30,350 nucleotides of DNA from a virus: IMG/VR virus record IMGVR_UViG_3300011258_000249, positions 1-30,350 of that record; one strand, written 5' to 3'. Positions 8,241-17,007 of the stretch are shown one piece after another (the first letter of the stretch is position 1; every line of letters begins with the position of its first letter). Made by a program: the position numbers and the translations under genes. Under the pieces are notes generated by a model. It saw only the letters and a list, made by a program, of their open reading frames with translations, was not told the DNA's origin and made no database searches.

Positions 8241-9536
8241 ATGTTGTTAAAACTAATACCTAATAAATTAAAAGTATGGCTTATCAAACATCTTTATGCA
8301 GATATTGCAGATAAAGGTCGTATGGGCGATACTCGTCTGGCTCACATTAATGACTATGAAGCAGAACTTCTTAAATCAGTTGGCGGCTCTGGAACAATAA
8401 ATCCAGCAACTGGATTAGTTGAGTACGGAGGAGGCAAAGGCGGCGGTGGCGGTGGAGGTGGCCCTGCACAACAAACTACATCATACTCTTCAAATTTACC
8501 TGAATACGCTAAACCTTTTTACGAAGAGTTAATGAAGCAGTCAGCTAAAGAAACTTATACTACTGATGCCTCTGGAAATGTTACTGGAGTTAAAACTCCT
8601 GACCCTTATGGAGACCCTAGATTAGCTGAATTTACTTCCGACCAATTGTCAGCTCAAGGTGAAGTAAGAGGCATGGGTCCTCGAGGCGAGTTTACTGAAG
8701 CTATTACAGATACTGGAACTTTAACTGATTTAAGTACAGGAACAGCGGCATCTGGTTTAGCATCAGCAGGTGCGTACACTCCCGGCACACTAGCCTCATT
8801 AGGTATGGAAACTCCTGCTGAGTTTGATGCAGCGGCAGCTACTAAATACATGAGTCCTTATCAAGCTAATGTAACCGAGCTCTTAAAAAGAGAAGCAAGA
8901 GCAGATGCTGAAATGGCAAAAGCTAAAAGAGGTATGGGGGCTATTGGTCGAGGCACTTTTGGTGGTGGTAGACAAGCGTTAGTAGAAGGTCAAGCTAGTG
9001 CAGATACAGCTGCGCTACTTAATAAAATTGAAGCTCAAGGGTTACAAGACGCTTATAAAAATGCACAAGAACAGTTTCAAAGAGATAGAGATGCAGGCAT
9101 GTCAGCCGAAGAAGCTACATTAAAAGCTAACATGGACTTACGTGCTCGAGGACAACAAGGCGAACAGTTTGGTGCAGGACTACAAAAAGATTTAGGATTA
9201 GCAGGGTTGCAGGCAGGACTTGTAGGTGCAGGTCAAATGGGAGATTTAACTACTGCTGACCAACAAGCTAATCTTGCAAGGTTACAAGCACAAGCAGCGT
9301 CTGGTGGTGAGCAACAACAACTTGAACAAGAAAGACTTAACATGGCTTATCAACAGTTTATGGAAGATCAAGATGCAGAAAAAAGAGCGCTTGAGTTTCA
9401 ATCAAACATACTACGTGGTACGGCAGGTGCACTAGGTTCTACTCAAACTCAATATGCTCCAGCTCCAAGTATGGCATCTCAGATTGGTGGACTAGGACTA
9501 GCTGGACTAGGTTTATACAATAAGTTGGGCGGATAA
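8241..9536 (+). CDS. Internal virion (ejection-type) protein, helical
   Basis: A 431-residue protein. Residues 1-50 resemble an amphipathic start, then a poly-Gly linker (about 70-80) separates it from a segment NLPEYAKPFYEELMKQ. The second half is helical and charged: YMSPYQANVTELLKREARADAEMAKAK, a Gly-rich FGGGRQALVEGQA, then long Gln/Glu/Ala helices with the phrase DAYKNAQEQFQRDRDAG. This combination is familiar from putative ejection proteins of marine podophages. The C terminus (MASQIGGLGLAGLGLYNKLGG) is hydrophobic and Gly-rich. Membrane or DNA-channel assembly during ejection would fit, but is inferred from position and composition. A few bases separate it from both neighbours, so it is part of the same operon. 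Confidence 0.72.
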   Translation: MLLKLIPNKLKVWLIKHLYADIADKGRMGDTRLAHINDYEAELLKSVGGSGTINPATGLVEYGGGKGGGGGGGGPAQQTTSYSSNLPEYAKPFYEELMKQSAKETYTTDASGNVTGVKTPDPYGDPRLAEFTSDQLSAQGEVRGMGPRGEFTEAITDTGTLTDLSTGTAASGLASAGAYTPGTLASLGMETPAEFDAAAATKYMSPYQANVTELLKREARADAEMAKAKRGMGAIGRGTFGGGRQALVEGQASADTAALLNKIEAQGLQDAYKNAQEQFQRDRDAGMSAEEATLKANMDLRARGQQGEQFGAGLQKDLGLAGLQAGLVGAGQMGDLTTADQQANLARLQAQAASGGEQQQLEQERLNMAYQQFMEDQDAEKRALEFQSNILRGTAGALGSTQTQYAPAPSMASQIGGLGLAGLGLYNKLGG

Positions 9537-9539
9537 AAC

Positions 9540-10964
9540 ATGAATATTATTCAGATACAAGATAGACTCAAAGGTGTAACTGACCAAGCGTTAGTAAGCT
9601 ATGTAGAAAATCCTACAGGAGATGTACCTACTTATTTAGCTTTAGGTGAACTTGGACGCAGAGAAGAGATGCGTAAAAAGTACCAAGCTCAACCTCAATC
9701 CACAGAAACTGTAGCAGAAGAAATTGTATCAAAAGCTCAAGGTTTAGGTTCTATTGCACCCATGGGCATGACACCTAAATTACCACCTCAAGAAGAAACA
9801 ATGTCTGAATCTATTACTGAAACTGGAGTAGCAACTTTACCAGCACCTAACATAGGACAGAACTATGCAGGGGGTGGTATTATTGGGTATGATGTAGGTG
9901 GTACGATTGATCCGTATGCAGCTGCAAGGAGGCAATTTGAGGCGGACAGAGCAAAAGGGTTTCAAAGGCGCAATAGAGATTTTATGAAATTTGCCGAAGA
10001 GTATAATAGAGATAATAATTTACCTATGGCTCCTCAACCTGCACAGGAAAGCCTTACTACTTCAGTAACAGATATTATAGACGCAGCGGCTCCCGCTTCT
10101 ATAAGCGAAGAAATGCAAACAAAAGTTGTTGAAGAAAAACAAAGACCAATAGTTGACAAAGCAAGAGATGCTTTAAAAACAGATTTAAAAAATGAAGAGC
10201 AATTAGCACTTAATCGCACTCCTAAACCTAAAGTTAAAAAACAAGAACAGCCAGAGACAACAACGCCTACTAAAGGAATGACGGAGTATGTAGATGAGTT
10301 TAGGTCATTGTTAGGTGAGGATACTGCACGTACTAAGATGCAAGAACGTATGGATAAACTAGACGCGCGTATGGCTAAAAAACAAGACGATGCGGTTTAT
10401 GATGCTATGATAAATGCTGGGCTATCTATGGCAGCTGGTAAAGATCCAAACGCTTTTGTTAATATTGCTCAGGGTGCTATGAAAGGAATTAATACTTATG
10501 AGGCGGCACTTGACGCTCAAGATAAACTAGATGAAAAACAACTTGAACTTCAAATGAAGATGGCTCAAGCAGACCGCGCAGAAAAAATTGCAGCTGTAGA
10601 GTATGGAATGCAAAGTACACAATTTAAAGAAACACAAGATTTAAAACAAGCAATTGCTAATCAAGAGGCAGTGCTAGCACAAGTCAAATTAGACATAGAA
10701 ACTAATTTAGAAATAAACAAACAAAATCAAACTGGAATGAAAAACCGCGGTGAAATTGTAAAAAACATAATAGAGCAGGAGGGAACTGAATTAGAAGCAT
10801 TTACTCAGGATTGGTTTGAAGCAAATGGGAGAGAGTATGATTTAAAAGACCCTCAGTTTAAAGTAGCCTATGAAAATGAATTAAACAGGCGCGTAAACTT
10901 ACGACAGTCAGGAGTAGGCGGTTTAGATTCATCACGATTATCACAATTTAACGTTGTAAGGTAA
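9540..10964 (+). CDS. Internal virion (ejection-type) protein, coiled-coil
   Basis: A 474-residue protein. The N terminus (QIQDRLKGVTDQALVSYVENP, YLALGELGRREEMRKKY) is a form I recall from late proteins of marine podophages. Residues 108-121 carry a Gly motif (NYAGGGIIGYDVGG) similar to those in the 566-residue protein. The rest is strongly helical and charged; residues about 265-420 are rich in Lys, Glu, Gln and Ala and look coiled-coil forming, broken by a Gly/Ala-rich segment (AMINAGLSMAAGKDPNAF). Likely an internal virion protein that accompanies the genome. No enzymatic motif seen. Its AAGGTAA end also serves as the ribosome site for the giant gene that follows. Confidence 0.7.
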   Translation: MNIIQIQDRLKGVTDQALVSYVENPTGDVPTYLALGELGRREEMRKKYQAQPQSTETVAEEIVSKAQGLGSIAPMGMTPKLPPQEETMSESITETGVATLPAPNIGQNYAGGGIIGYDVGGTIDPYAAARRQFEADRAKGFQRRNRDFMKFAEEYNRDNNLPMAPQPAQESLTTSVTDIIDAAAPASISEEMQTKVVEEKQRPIVDKARDALKTDLKNEEQLALNRTPKPKVKKQEQPETTTPTKGMTEYVDEFRSLLGEDTARTKMQERMDKLDARMAKKQDDAVYDAMINAGLSMAAGKDPNAFVNIAQGAMKGINTYEAALDAQDKLDEKQLELQMKMAQADRAEKIAAVEYGMQSTQFKETQDLKQAIANQEAVLAQVKLDIETNLEINKQNQTGMKNRGEIVKNIIEQEGTELEAFTQDWFEANGREYDLKDPQFKVAYENELNRRVNLRQSGVGGLDSSRLSQFNVVR

Positions 10965-10969
10965 ATTTT

Positions 10970-13900
10970 ATGGCTACGTATCAAGTTCAAGGGCCTGATG
11001 GAAAAAACATTAGTGTGGAGGGACCTGAGAACGCTACAGATGACGAGCTCATTCAAGTTGCAGCACGAGACTATTATTCCAACCCAGCCAATATTGAAAA
11101 AAAATATACTACTGGTCAAACACTCGGTAAAGCTTTTGATCGAGGTAAAAGAAGATTAGGTAGCACTTTTGGCGACCTTATTCCGGCAATAGGCGGCAGT
11201 GTGCTAGGTTTTGACGAGTATGCCGAAAAACAATTAGACGAAGCCGAACAATCTGAAGCGTACATTCAAAGAAATTTAGCCCCTAAATATCCTTCATTCA
11301 AAGACGTAGACGGCGTAGGTTCTGCATTAGAGTTTGCTGGTGAGACTGTATTTGAACAATTTCCTAACTTAGCTTCTATGCTTATTACAGGTGGTATAGG
11401 ATCTGGAGCGGCAAGAGTTGGCGCAGCGAAATTAGGAGCAAAAGCATTAGCTAAACGACAAGCTAGAGGACAGGCAGGAGGAGTTTATTTAGGTTCTTAC
11501 GCTTTAAATTCACCTGAAATATTTCAAAATATTTACGAAGAAACAGGAAAATTAGCTCCGGGAGCAGCTTTATTGTTTGGTGCTGCAGCGGCAGGTTTAG
11601 ACTCTGTATTACCTCAAAGTATTTTAAAAGGAATTTCGCCTGCAGCTAAAGCAGCTATAACAAAAGAAGCTTTAAAAAAATCAGGAATGCGTCCAGGATT
11701 AGCTGAAAGTGTATTTAAAAATGTTTTAAAAGGTACTGCACAAGAAGGATTAACTGAGGGCGCTCAAGAAGCAATTAGTATAACTGCCGAAAACTTTGTA
11801 GGAGATAATCCGCAAATATTTGAAAGCGAAGATTGGGAACGGATTGTTGAGTCATCTGTTAGAGGTGCTGTAGCCGGTGGTGTATTTAAAGGAGCCAGTG
11901 CTCCAATTGAAAGACTTAATACTCCTGCGGCTCCTCCTGCGGCTCCTCCTGCTTCGCCGACTGTAGATCCTGTATTATTAAAAAGAAAACAAGCCTCAGC
12001 CACGGCTTTAGGACTTACATTAGTTCCGTCTCCTAACATTACAGGTGACTTTGAAGAAGCTATAAAAATAAGAGAAGTAGAACAACCAACAGCGTTAGGT
12101 GACGGTTTAGAAACTGTTAGTATTAGAGAGATTTATGCCTTTGATGAGGACGCTAACAAATGGGTAAAAGTAAGAGAAGAAGTTGTAGAAGATTCTATAA
12201 AAGATGCTATGGATGATGACGAAGAAAAAGAAAATATAGAGCAAGAGTCGCCCGTGCAAGAAAGTCTTCCAGGAGTACCTCTTCCTCAAGATATGGGACC
12301 TATTGCTCCCCCTCTTGAAGCTCCTATAGAAGATACAACTCCGACAGTTAAAAATCCTACTGGCAAACCTCCGCCTAAACAACCTTTTTTCCCTGAACTT
12401 ATGGGCCAACTTCCTATACCAACTGCGCCAGTAGATACTCCAACTACAATTAGAGAGGAGCCTGGAAGATCTGCCCCAAAACCTAAAACTCGAGACACAG
12501 AAGCGGATAGACTAGGATTAAGTTATGATGATGTAACTGATACTGCCTATGATGCTGAAAATAATATAACATATACATGGGACGATAGTAAATCAACATG
12601 GATTAAATTAAATGCGAAACTCAACGAAAAAAGATTTAGAACTACTGGAGCTAGCGATGAAATATCTCGCCAACCCGGACCTAACGAAAGTGCCAGTACA
12701 ACTGCAAGTCCTAACGTCACAAGAGTGGGAACTGCTGATGGACCTATCTCAACAGATAGAAGAAGAAAAAAAATCGTCAGTACTTCATTAGATAAAAATA
12801 ATGTTCCTAAAAAAGTTATTGGGTCTACTAAACGTCTTAATAGAAAAAATCCTGTTACAACTCAAACTTCAACTGCATTTTTTGGACAGGAATCAACAGG
12901 TCCTCGCCCTACCATAGCAGAACTAAATAAAAATGAAGCTCCAAAATATAATACAGCACAAGAAATGAAAGAGGATTTATATAAAGAGTTTGGAAAAAAA
13001 CCAATTGACAGACTATTAGACAGAGGGCATTTAAATTTAATAGATTCAGCTGCGGATTTGCCGGATGGAGGGCTATCAATTGGTAGCGGAACTATGGGTT
13101 TTTATCAATGGAATCCGTCTAGTGATAAATTTAGAACTGGAGTTACTACTGTTATAGCAGATCGAAATTTTAAAGGAACTGCTCGTGATTTATTGCTGCA
13201 TGAAATTGGAGAGCATTACGGATTAGAGGGAATGTTAGGCAAAAATTATATGCCTACACTTATACAACTTGAAAGACTAAAAGACACAGATCCTGTTGTT
13301 GCACAAGCTTGGGCAACCGTAACTAAAAATTATTCTGGCAAATTAAACAATCCTAAAGACAAAAGATTAAGAATAGGAGGTCCAACGTTTTTAACTGAAG
13401 TAGCAGCGCATGTAGGAGAATCTGCGCCGGAAAATACATTCTTTAGACGCATAATAGGTATGGTAAAAAATTTCTTACGAAATTTAGGTTTATACGATCC
13501 TAATAAACTTACTGCTCGTGACCTTCAAGATATGATTTTATATTCTTTAAATAGAACTCTTTATCAAAGAGTACCTAGAGCCCGACTTAATCCTAATGAA
13601 GAAGTTGAAACTAGATATAAAAAAAGCATAGACTCTGAAATATATTCAAAAGAAAATCCCCCTGGAGCGTTTAGACCTGCCACTGCAAGAAAAATTTTAG
13701 ATAAAGCTGGAGAAGGATATAAATCTATACAAAAAGGAACGCCAAAAATTTTAGATGATATTAGAAATAAAATGACACAACTTCCTAGAACATTATTAGA
13801 AGCTAAAATGGGAATGTTAGGTTTAGTTGCTATATCTCAATTATATAAAAAATACGTACCGTCTTTTGGAACAATGATGGATTTGTTAGAACGTCGAGCC

Positions 13901-16810
13901 GGTAGAGCAGACAGAGCTCGAGCCGAAGTAGACAGACTAGGATACATAGGTATGGACGCAGTAAAAGGCAAAAAAAGAAATGCTATTAAAATTGTAGATA
14001 GAGAAGGAAACGACATTTCTTTTGAAAACTTTTTTGACGGCACAAAAAGAGTAAAAGAAGATTTTACTATTCAAAAAATTCCCACTGAAGTAATTACTAC
14101 AGAATATACAAAAAAACAACTAGATGACTGGGCTAATATAGTTCTTGATTTATCACGAGGTGAAGAAGGAGTAAATGATAAAGGTATTGATCCTACAGAT
14201 CCTGAAAATAGATTTCATCCTTTAGTGGGTAAATTTAAAAAATTACCTGAAGAATTACAAATAATAGCTTTAGCTTATTCGTCTCAATATACTCAGTATG
14301 CTAAAAAATTTAATGCCGCTGTACTTAAACTACTTCCAGATAGGGATAGAAAAGGAAATCTTATACCACCTAGCAAAAAAGCTGAACGGTTTAAAACTCA
14401 ATTAATTAGTAATGAACTAAATTTTTATCACCCGTTTAGACGACGTGGAGCACATGTACTTAAATATATACCAGGTGGAACAACTGAAGGTGGATTTGCA
14501 TTTCCACCTTACACAGAAAGATTTGAATCACCTCGTGAATTAGAAGCGGCTATAGAACAAGTAAAAGCTACTGGAGGAACTTTTCTTAGTTCTTACGTTT
14601 CTCCTGAAACTGGGGGCAATAGACAAGATCAAGTTCCTGATCAATTTTTTCAAGACGTATTAGAAGTTATAACTACCTCAACTTCAGAGCAGGGCCAACA
14701 ATCTCAAGTAGGTCAAGAAATGATTGAACAAATCTACGAGTTTTATATTGAGATGTTTCCTAATAGTAGCGTGCGTCAAATGACTCGAGCAAGAGAAGGA
14801 GTTCGTGGTGAAATTCAAGATTTAGTTGGAGGCTTTATCGATGTTGGTGCTCGCATGGCTAATCAAGTTACTAATATGGAGTACATTCCTCAATTTAACG
14901 AAACAGCAAAAGCTATAAATGAAGAAGCAAGAACAGCTCAAATAGAAATTGAACGAGATGACGCAATTGAGCCAGGAGATAAAAATAAACTCCAATATCA
15001 AATAGCTGAAGCGGCCATCGATGTTACTGATAGATCAAGAAGCTTTTTTAATAACCCAGTGCCAGATAGATTATCAGGTAACTTAGCATACGTAAGTTTT
15101 CTTTCTACTATTGCTGGTAATGTTTCCTCAGCTTTAGTTAACTTAACTCAAATTTTAATAATTGTTATACCACATTTAGTGGCTAAACATGGTCCTGTTA
15201 AAGCTACTCGACTTTTAACAGATGCTACAAGTGTGTATTTAAATGGAGGGCAAGATAATAATCGTGGGTGGCAGGGGATAAAAGGTTTTGGAGGCCCTGA
15301 CATTTCTTTTGCAATGAAAAATGGATTTAGACGTACTCAAGAAAACGCGGCAAAAGGACTTATTGATCAAGCAGACGTACTCCCTGAAGAATTAATAGCT
15401 CTATATGAAGAAGGACTTGAAACTTCTGTTTTTAGAAGAGGACTTGGGTATGAACTTACCGAAATGCGTAAGAAAAACTCTGCTGATTTTACTGGAGTTA
15501 AAGCAAAAGTAGACTCTACTTTAGGTTGGATTTTTCAAAATACAGAACGTTTTAATCGAGAAGTTACATATTTAGCTTCTTACATGGGTGATCGAGACAT
15601 GATAAAAAACGACAAAGGTCAGTTTGTTGCAGGGCCTAATGCAAAAAGTATTGAAGATTCTATTAAACAAGCAAAAGATTTTACTAGAGAATCTCACGGC
15701 ACATCTCTTCCTGAATTAGGCCCTCGTTATTTTCAAACAGGATGGGGTAAAACGATATTTACTTTTAAACGTTACGCACATGCAATGATGTCTGTACTTA
15801 TAAGATTAGCTTATGATAGTTTTAAAGGGGGCGATGTAAGGCGTGCTGAATTAGCTAAGCTTATTACAGAAACTAGAATGGAGCTAGGCTATTCTACCGC
15901 ATCTAACAATGCTGTTGCTGCGTATCAAAAAGAAATAGACGCGCTTAAACTTATTAAACGGACTGCTCGTATACAACTTACAGGTATTTATGGTATGTCA
16001 TTTACAGTTGCTGGTGTGCAAGGCATGCCTTTGTACGGTATGACGGAAACGTTTAGTGAAGCTATGAATGCTATGTTTGGTGATGACGATGAGCCTTATG
16101 ATTTTAATGAAAATGTACGAGATTTATTTGGAGAGTTTGGATATAAAGGCCCACTTAATAAATTACTAGATACTGATATAGCAGCGAGAACTGGTTTCAG
16201 TAATTTAATCTGGAGAGATGACCCTCGACGTGTAGCAGAAATTGGAGTGCCTGGATATATACTTGAAACATTGTTAGGTCCTTCTTATTCTTATGCTAGA
16301 AATATTGGGCGCGGAATGGAAGATTGGGGGGAAGGAAACATATATAGAGGTGTTGAACAAATGATGCCTGCATTTGCCCGTAATGGTATGAAATCTTTTC
16401 GATACGCTACAGAAGGCGCACGTACTCGTAATGGAGCCAAACTTGTCGATGACTTAAATGCATACAATAACTTTATGCAAGTTTTTGGTTTTACTAATGA
16501 AGACTTATCTAATGCCTACGAACGCAATAATGCTATGAAACAAGCTGAACGAAAAATTCTTAAAAAACGAAGCGGACTTTTAACTGCTGCTTTTTTAGCT
16601 CGAGATACCGGCGACAGAGAACTTTTAAAAGAAGTTCAAAAACAAATTAGTATTTACAATCGATCTGACATAGGAAAATTAAATAGAATTACTTCTAAAA
16701 CGTTAAATACTTCTTACAAACAAAAGAAACGTTCTATAGAAGAAAGTGTAAACGGTATAACACTTACTAAAAAATACAAAGATTATTTACAAGAAAATTA
16801 CGGTAGTTAA
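10970..16810 (+). CDS. Giant internal virion protein, polyvalent type, 1946 aa
   Basis: The longest gene here. Residues 1-35 (MATYQVQGPDGKNISVEGPE) are a small module seen at the start of many phage virion proteins. Residues about 125-275 form a Gly/Ala-rich, partly hydrophobic region with TAQEGLTEGAQEAI. A Pro/Ala linker lies near 317-327. Near 744 is LLHEIGEHYGLEG, a HExxxH motif that resembles but does not equal the zincin HExxH. A hydrophobic stretch near 1380-1400 (LTQILIIVIPHLVAKHG) and the segment TERFNREVTYLASYMGD near 1525 resemble large polyvalent protein domains (possibly LPD38, uncertain). It ends with a basic helical tail. Length and place are as expected for a T7 gp16-like ejection protein. 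Its stop overlaps the convergent gene by four bases. Confidence 0.78.
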   Translation: MATYQVQGPDGKNISVEGPENATDDELIQVAARDYYSNPANIEKKYTTGQTLGKAFDRGKRRLGSTFGDLIPAIGGSVLGFDEYAEKQLDEAEQSEAYIQRNLAPKYPSFKDVDGVGSALEFAGETVFEQFPNLASMLITGGIGSGAARVGAAKLGAKALAKRQARGQAGGVYLGSYALNSPEIFQNIYEETGKLAPGAALLFGAAAAGLDSVLPQSILKGISPAAKAAITKEALKKSGMRPGLAESVFKNVLKGTAQEGLTEGAQEAISITAENFVGDNPQIFESEDWERIVESSVRGAVAGGVFKGASAPIERLNTPAAPPAAPPASPTVDPVLLKRKQASATALGLTLVPSPNITGDFEEAIKIREVEQPTALGDGLETVSIREIYAFDEDANKWVKVREEVVEDSIKDAMDDDEEKENIEQESPVQESLPGVPLPQDMGPIAPPLEAPIEDTTPTVKNPTGKPPPKQPFFPELMGQLPIPTAPVDTPTTIREEPGRSAPKPKTRDTEADRLGLSYDDVTDTAYDAENNITYTWDDSKSTWIKLNAKLNEKRFRTTGASDEISRQPGPNESASTTASPNVTRVGTADGPISTDRRRKKIVSTSLDKNNVPKKVIGSTKRLNRKNPVTTQTSTAFFGQESTGPRPTIAELNKNEAPKYNTAQEMKEDLYKEFGKKPIDRLLDRGHLNLIDSAADLPDGGLSIGSGTMGFYQWNPSSDKFRTGVTTVIADRNFKGTARDLLLHEIGEHYGLEGMLGKNYMPTLIQLERLKDTDPVVAQAWATVTKNYSGKLNNPKDKRLRIGGPTFLTEVAAHVGESAPENTFFRRIIGMVKNFLRNLGLYDPNKLTARDLQDMILYSLNRTLYQRVPRARLNPNEEVETRYKKSIDSEIYSKENPPGAFRPATARKILDKAGEGYKSIQKGTPKILDDIRNKMTQLPRTLLEAKMGMLGLVAISQLYKKYVPSFGTMMDLLERRAGRADRARAEVDRLGYIGMDAVKGKKRNAIKIVDREGNDISFENFFDGTKRVKEDFTIQKIPTEVITTEYTKKQLDDWANIVLDLSRGEEGVNDKGIDPTDPENRFHPLVGKFKKLPEELQIIALAYSSQYTQYAKKFNAAVLKLLPDRDRKGNLIPPSKKAERFKTQLISNELNFYHPFRRRGAHVLKYIPGGTTEGGFAFPPYTERFESPRELEAAIEQVKATGGTFLSSYVSPETGGNRQDQVPDQFFQDVLEVITTSTSEQGQQSQVGQEMIEQIYEFYIEMFPNSSVRQMTRAREGVRGEIQDLVGGFIDVGARMANQVTNMEYIPQFNETAKAINEEARTAQIEIERDDAIEPGDKNKLQYQIAEAAIDVTDRSRSFFNNPVPDRLSGNLAYVSFLSTIAGNVSSALVNLTQILIIVIPHLVAKHGPVKATRLLTDATSVYLNGGQDNNRGWQGIKGFGGPDISFAMKNGFRRTQENAAKGLIDQADVLPEELIALYEEGLETSVFRRGLGYELTEMRKKNSADFTGVKAKVDSTLGWIFQNTERFNREVTYLASYMGDRDMIKNDKGQFVAGPNAKSIEDSIKQAKDFTRESHGTSLPELGPRYFQTGWGKTIFTFKRYAHAMMSVLIRLAYDSFKGGDVRRAELAKLITETRMELGYSTASNNAVAAYQKEIDALKLIKRTARIQLTGIYGMSFTVAGVQGMPLYGMTETFSEAMNAMFGDDDEPYDFNENVRDLFGEFGYKGPLNKLLDTDIAARTGFSNLIWRDDPRRVAEIGVPGYILETLLGPSYSYARNIGRGMEDWGEGNIYRGVEQMMPAFARNGMKSFRYATEGARTRNGAKLVDDLNAYNNFMQVFGFTNEDLSNAYERNNAMKQAERKILKKRSGLLTAAFLARDTGDRELLKEVQKQISIYNRSDIGKLNRITSKTLNTSYKQKKRSIEESVNGITLTKKYKDYLQENYGS
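11922..11952 (+). repeat. Short tandem repeat coding for a Pro/Ala linker
   Basis: About two and a half copies of a 12-base unit (CTCCTCCTGCGG) encode PAAPPAAPPA inside the giant virion gene. Units are a multiple of three, so copy-number change would keep the frame and only alter linker length. Confidence 0.7.
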
Positions 16811-17007
16811 TTTATTCGCCACGTACGCACTCCCATCAACCCGTCTTCTACTACAGCACGCGTACGCACTTTTACTTGAGCCCGCTTTGCTCCTTTCTCA
16901 ATAACATAAATTAATGCAGAACTTTTAAGCGTAGGAATAAAAAAACTATCGCCAGACTGCATCATCTCAAACGGAAATAGCCATTCTGGATCATCATGAA
17001 GTTGCAT
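16807..17007 (-). CDS. Small conserved phage protein, DUF7303-like
   Basis: A 66-residue protein with the conserved phrase FPFEMMQSGDSFFIPT, then a Lys/Arg-rich strand (AKRAQVKVRTRAVVEDG) and the ending GVRTWRI. I recall this small family (FPF..M..GDSFF) from many marine and other phages, possibly DUF7303; the number is from memory. No function is known. The fold looks like a small beta-rich domain. It is the last gene of the DNA-metabolism operon; its ATG lies within the end of the primase-helicase gene (14-base overlap), and its stop overlaps the stop of the convergent giant gene. Confidence 0.72.
   Translation of the reverse strand: MQLHDDPEWLFPFEMMQSGDSFFIPTLKSSALIYVIEKGAKRAQVKVRTRAVVEDGLMGVRTWRIN

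Noticed and set aside
11764-12498. Overlapping - strand frames inside the giant virion gene
   Set aside because: They lie antisense to a continuous, well-supported gene, and look like compositional shadows without ribosome sites.
16822-16866. Hairpin CGTACGC / GCGTACG as a + strand terminator after the giant gene
   Set aside because: Only seven base pairs with a loop of about 31 bases and a short TTTT some bases later; the arms code for a repeated VRT phrase in the 66-residue protein.
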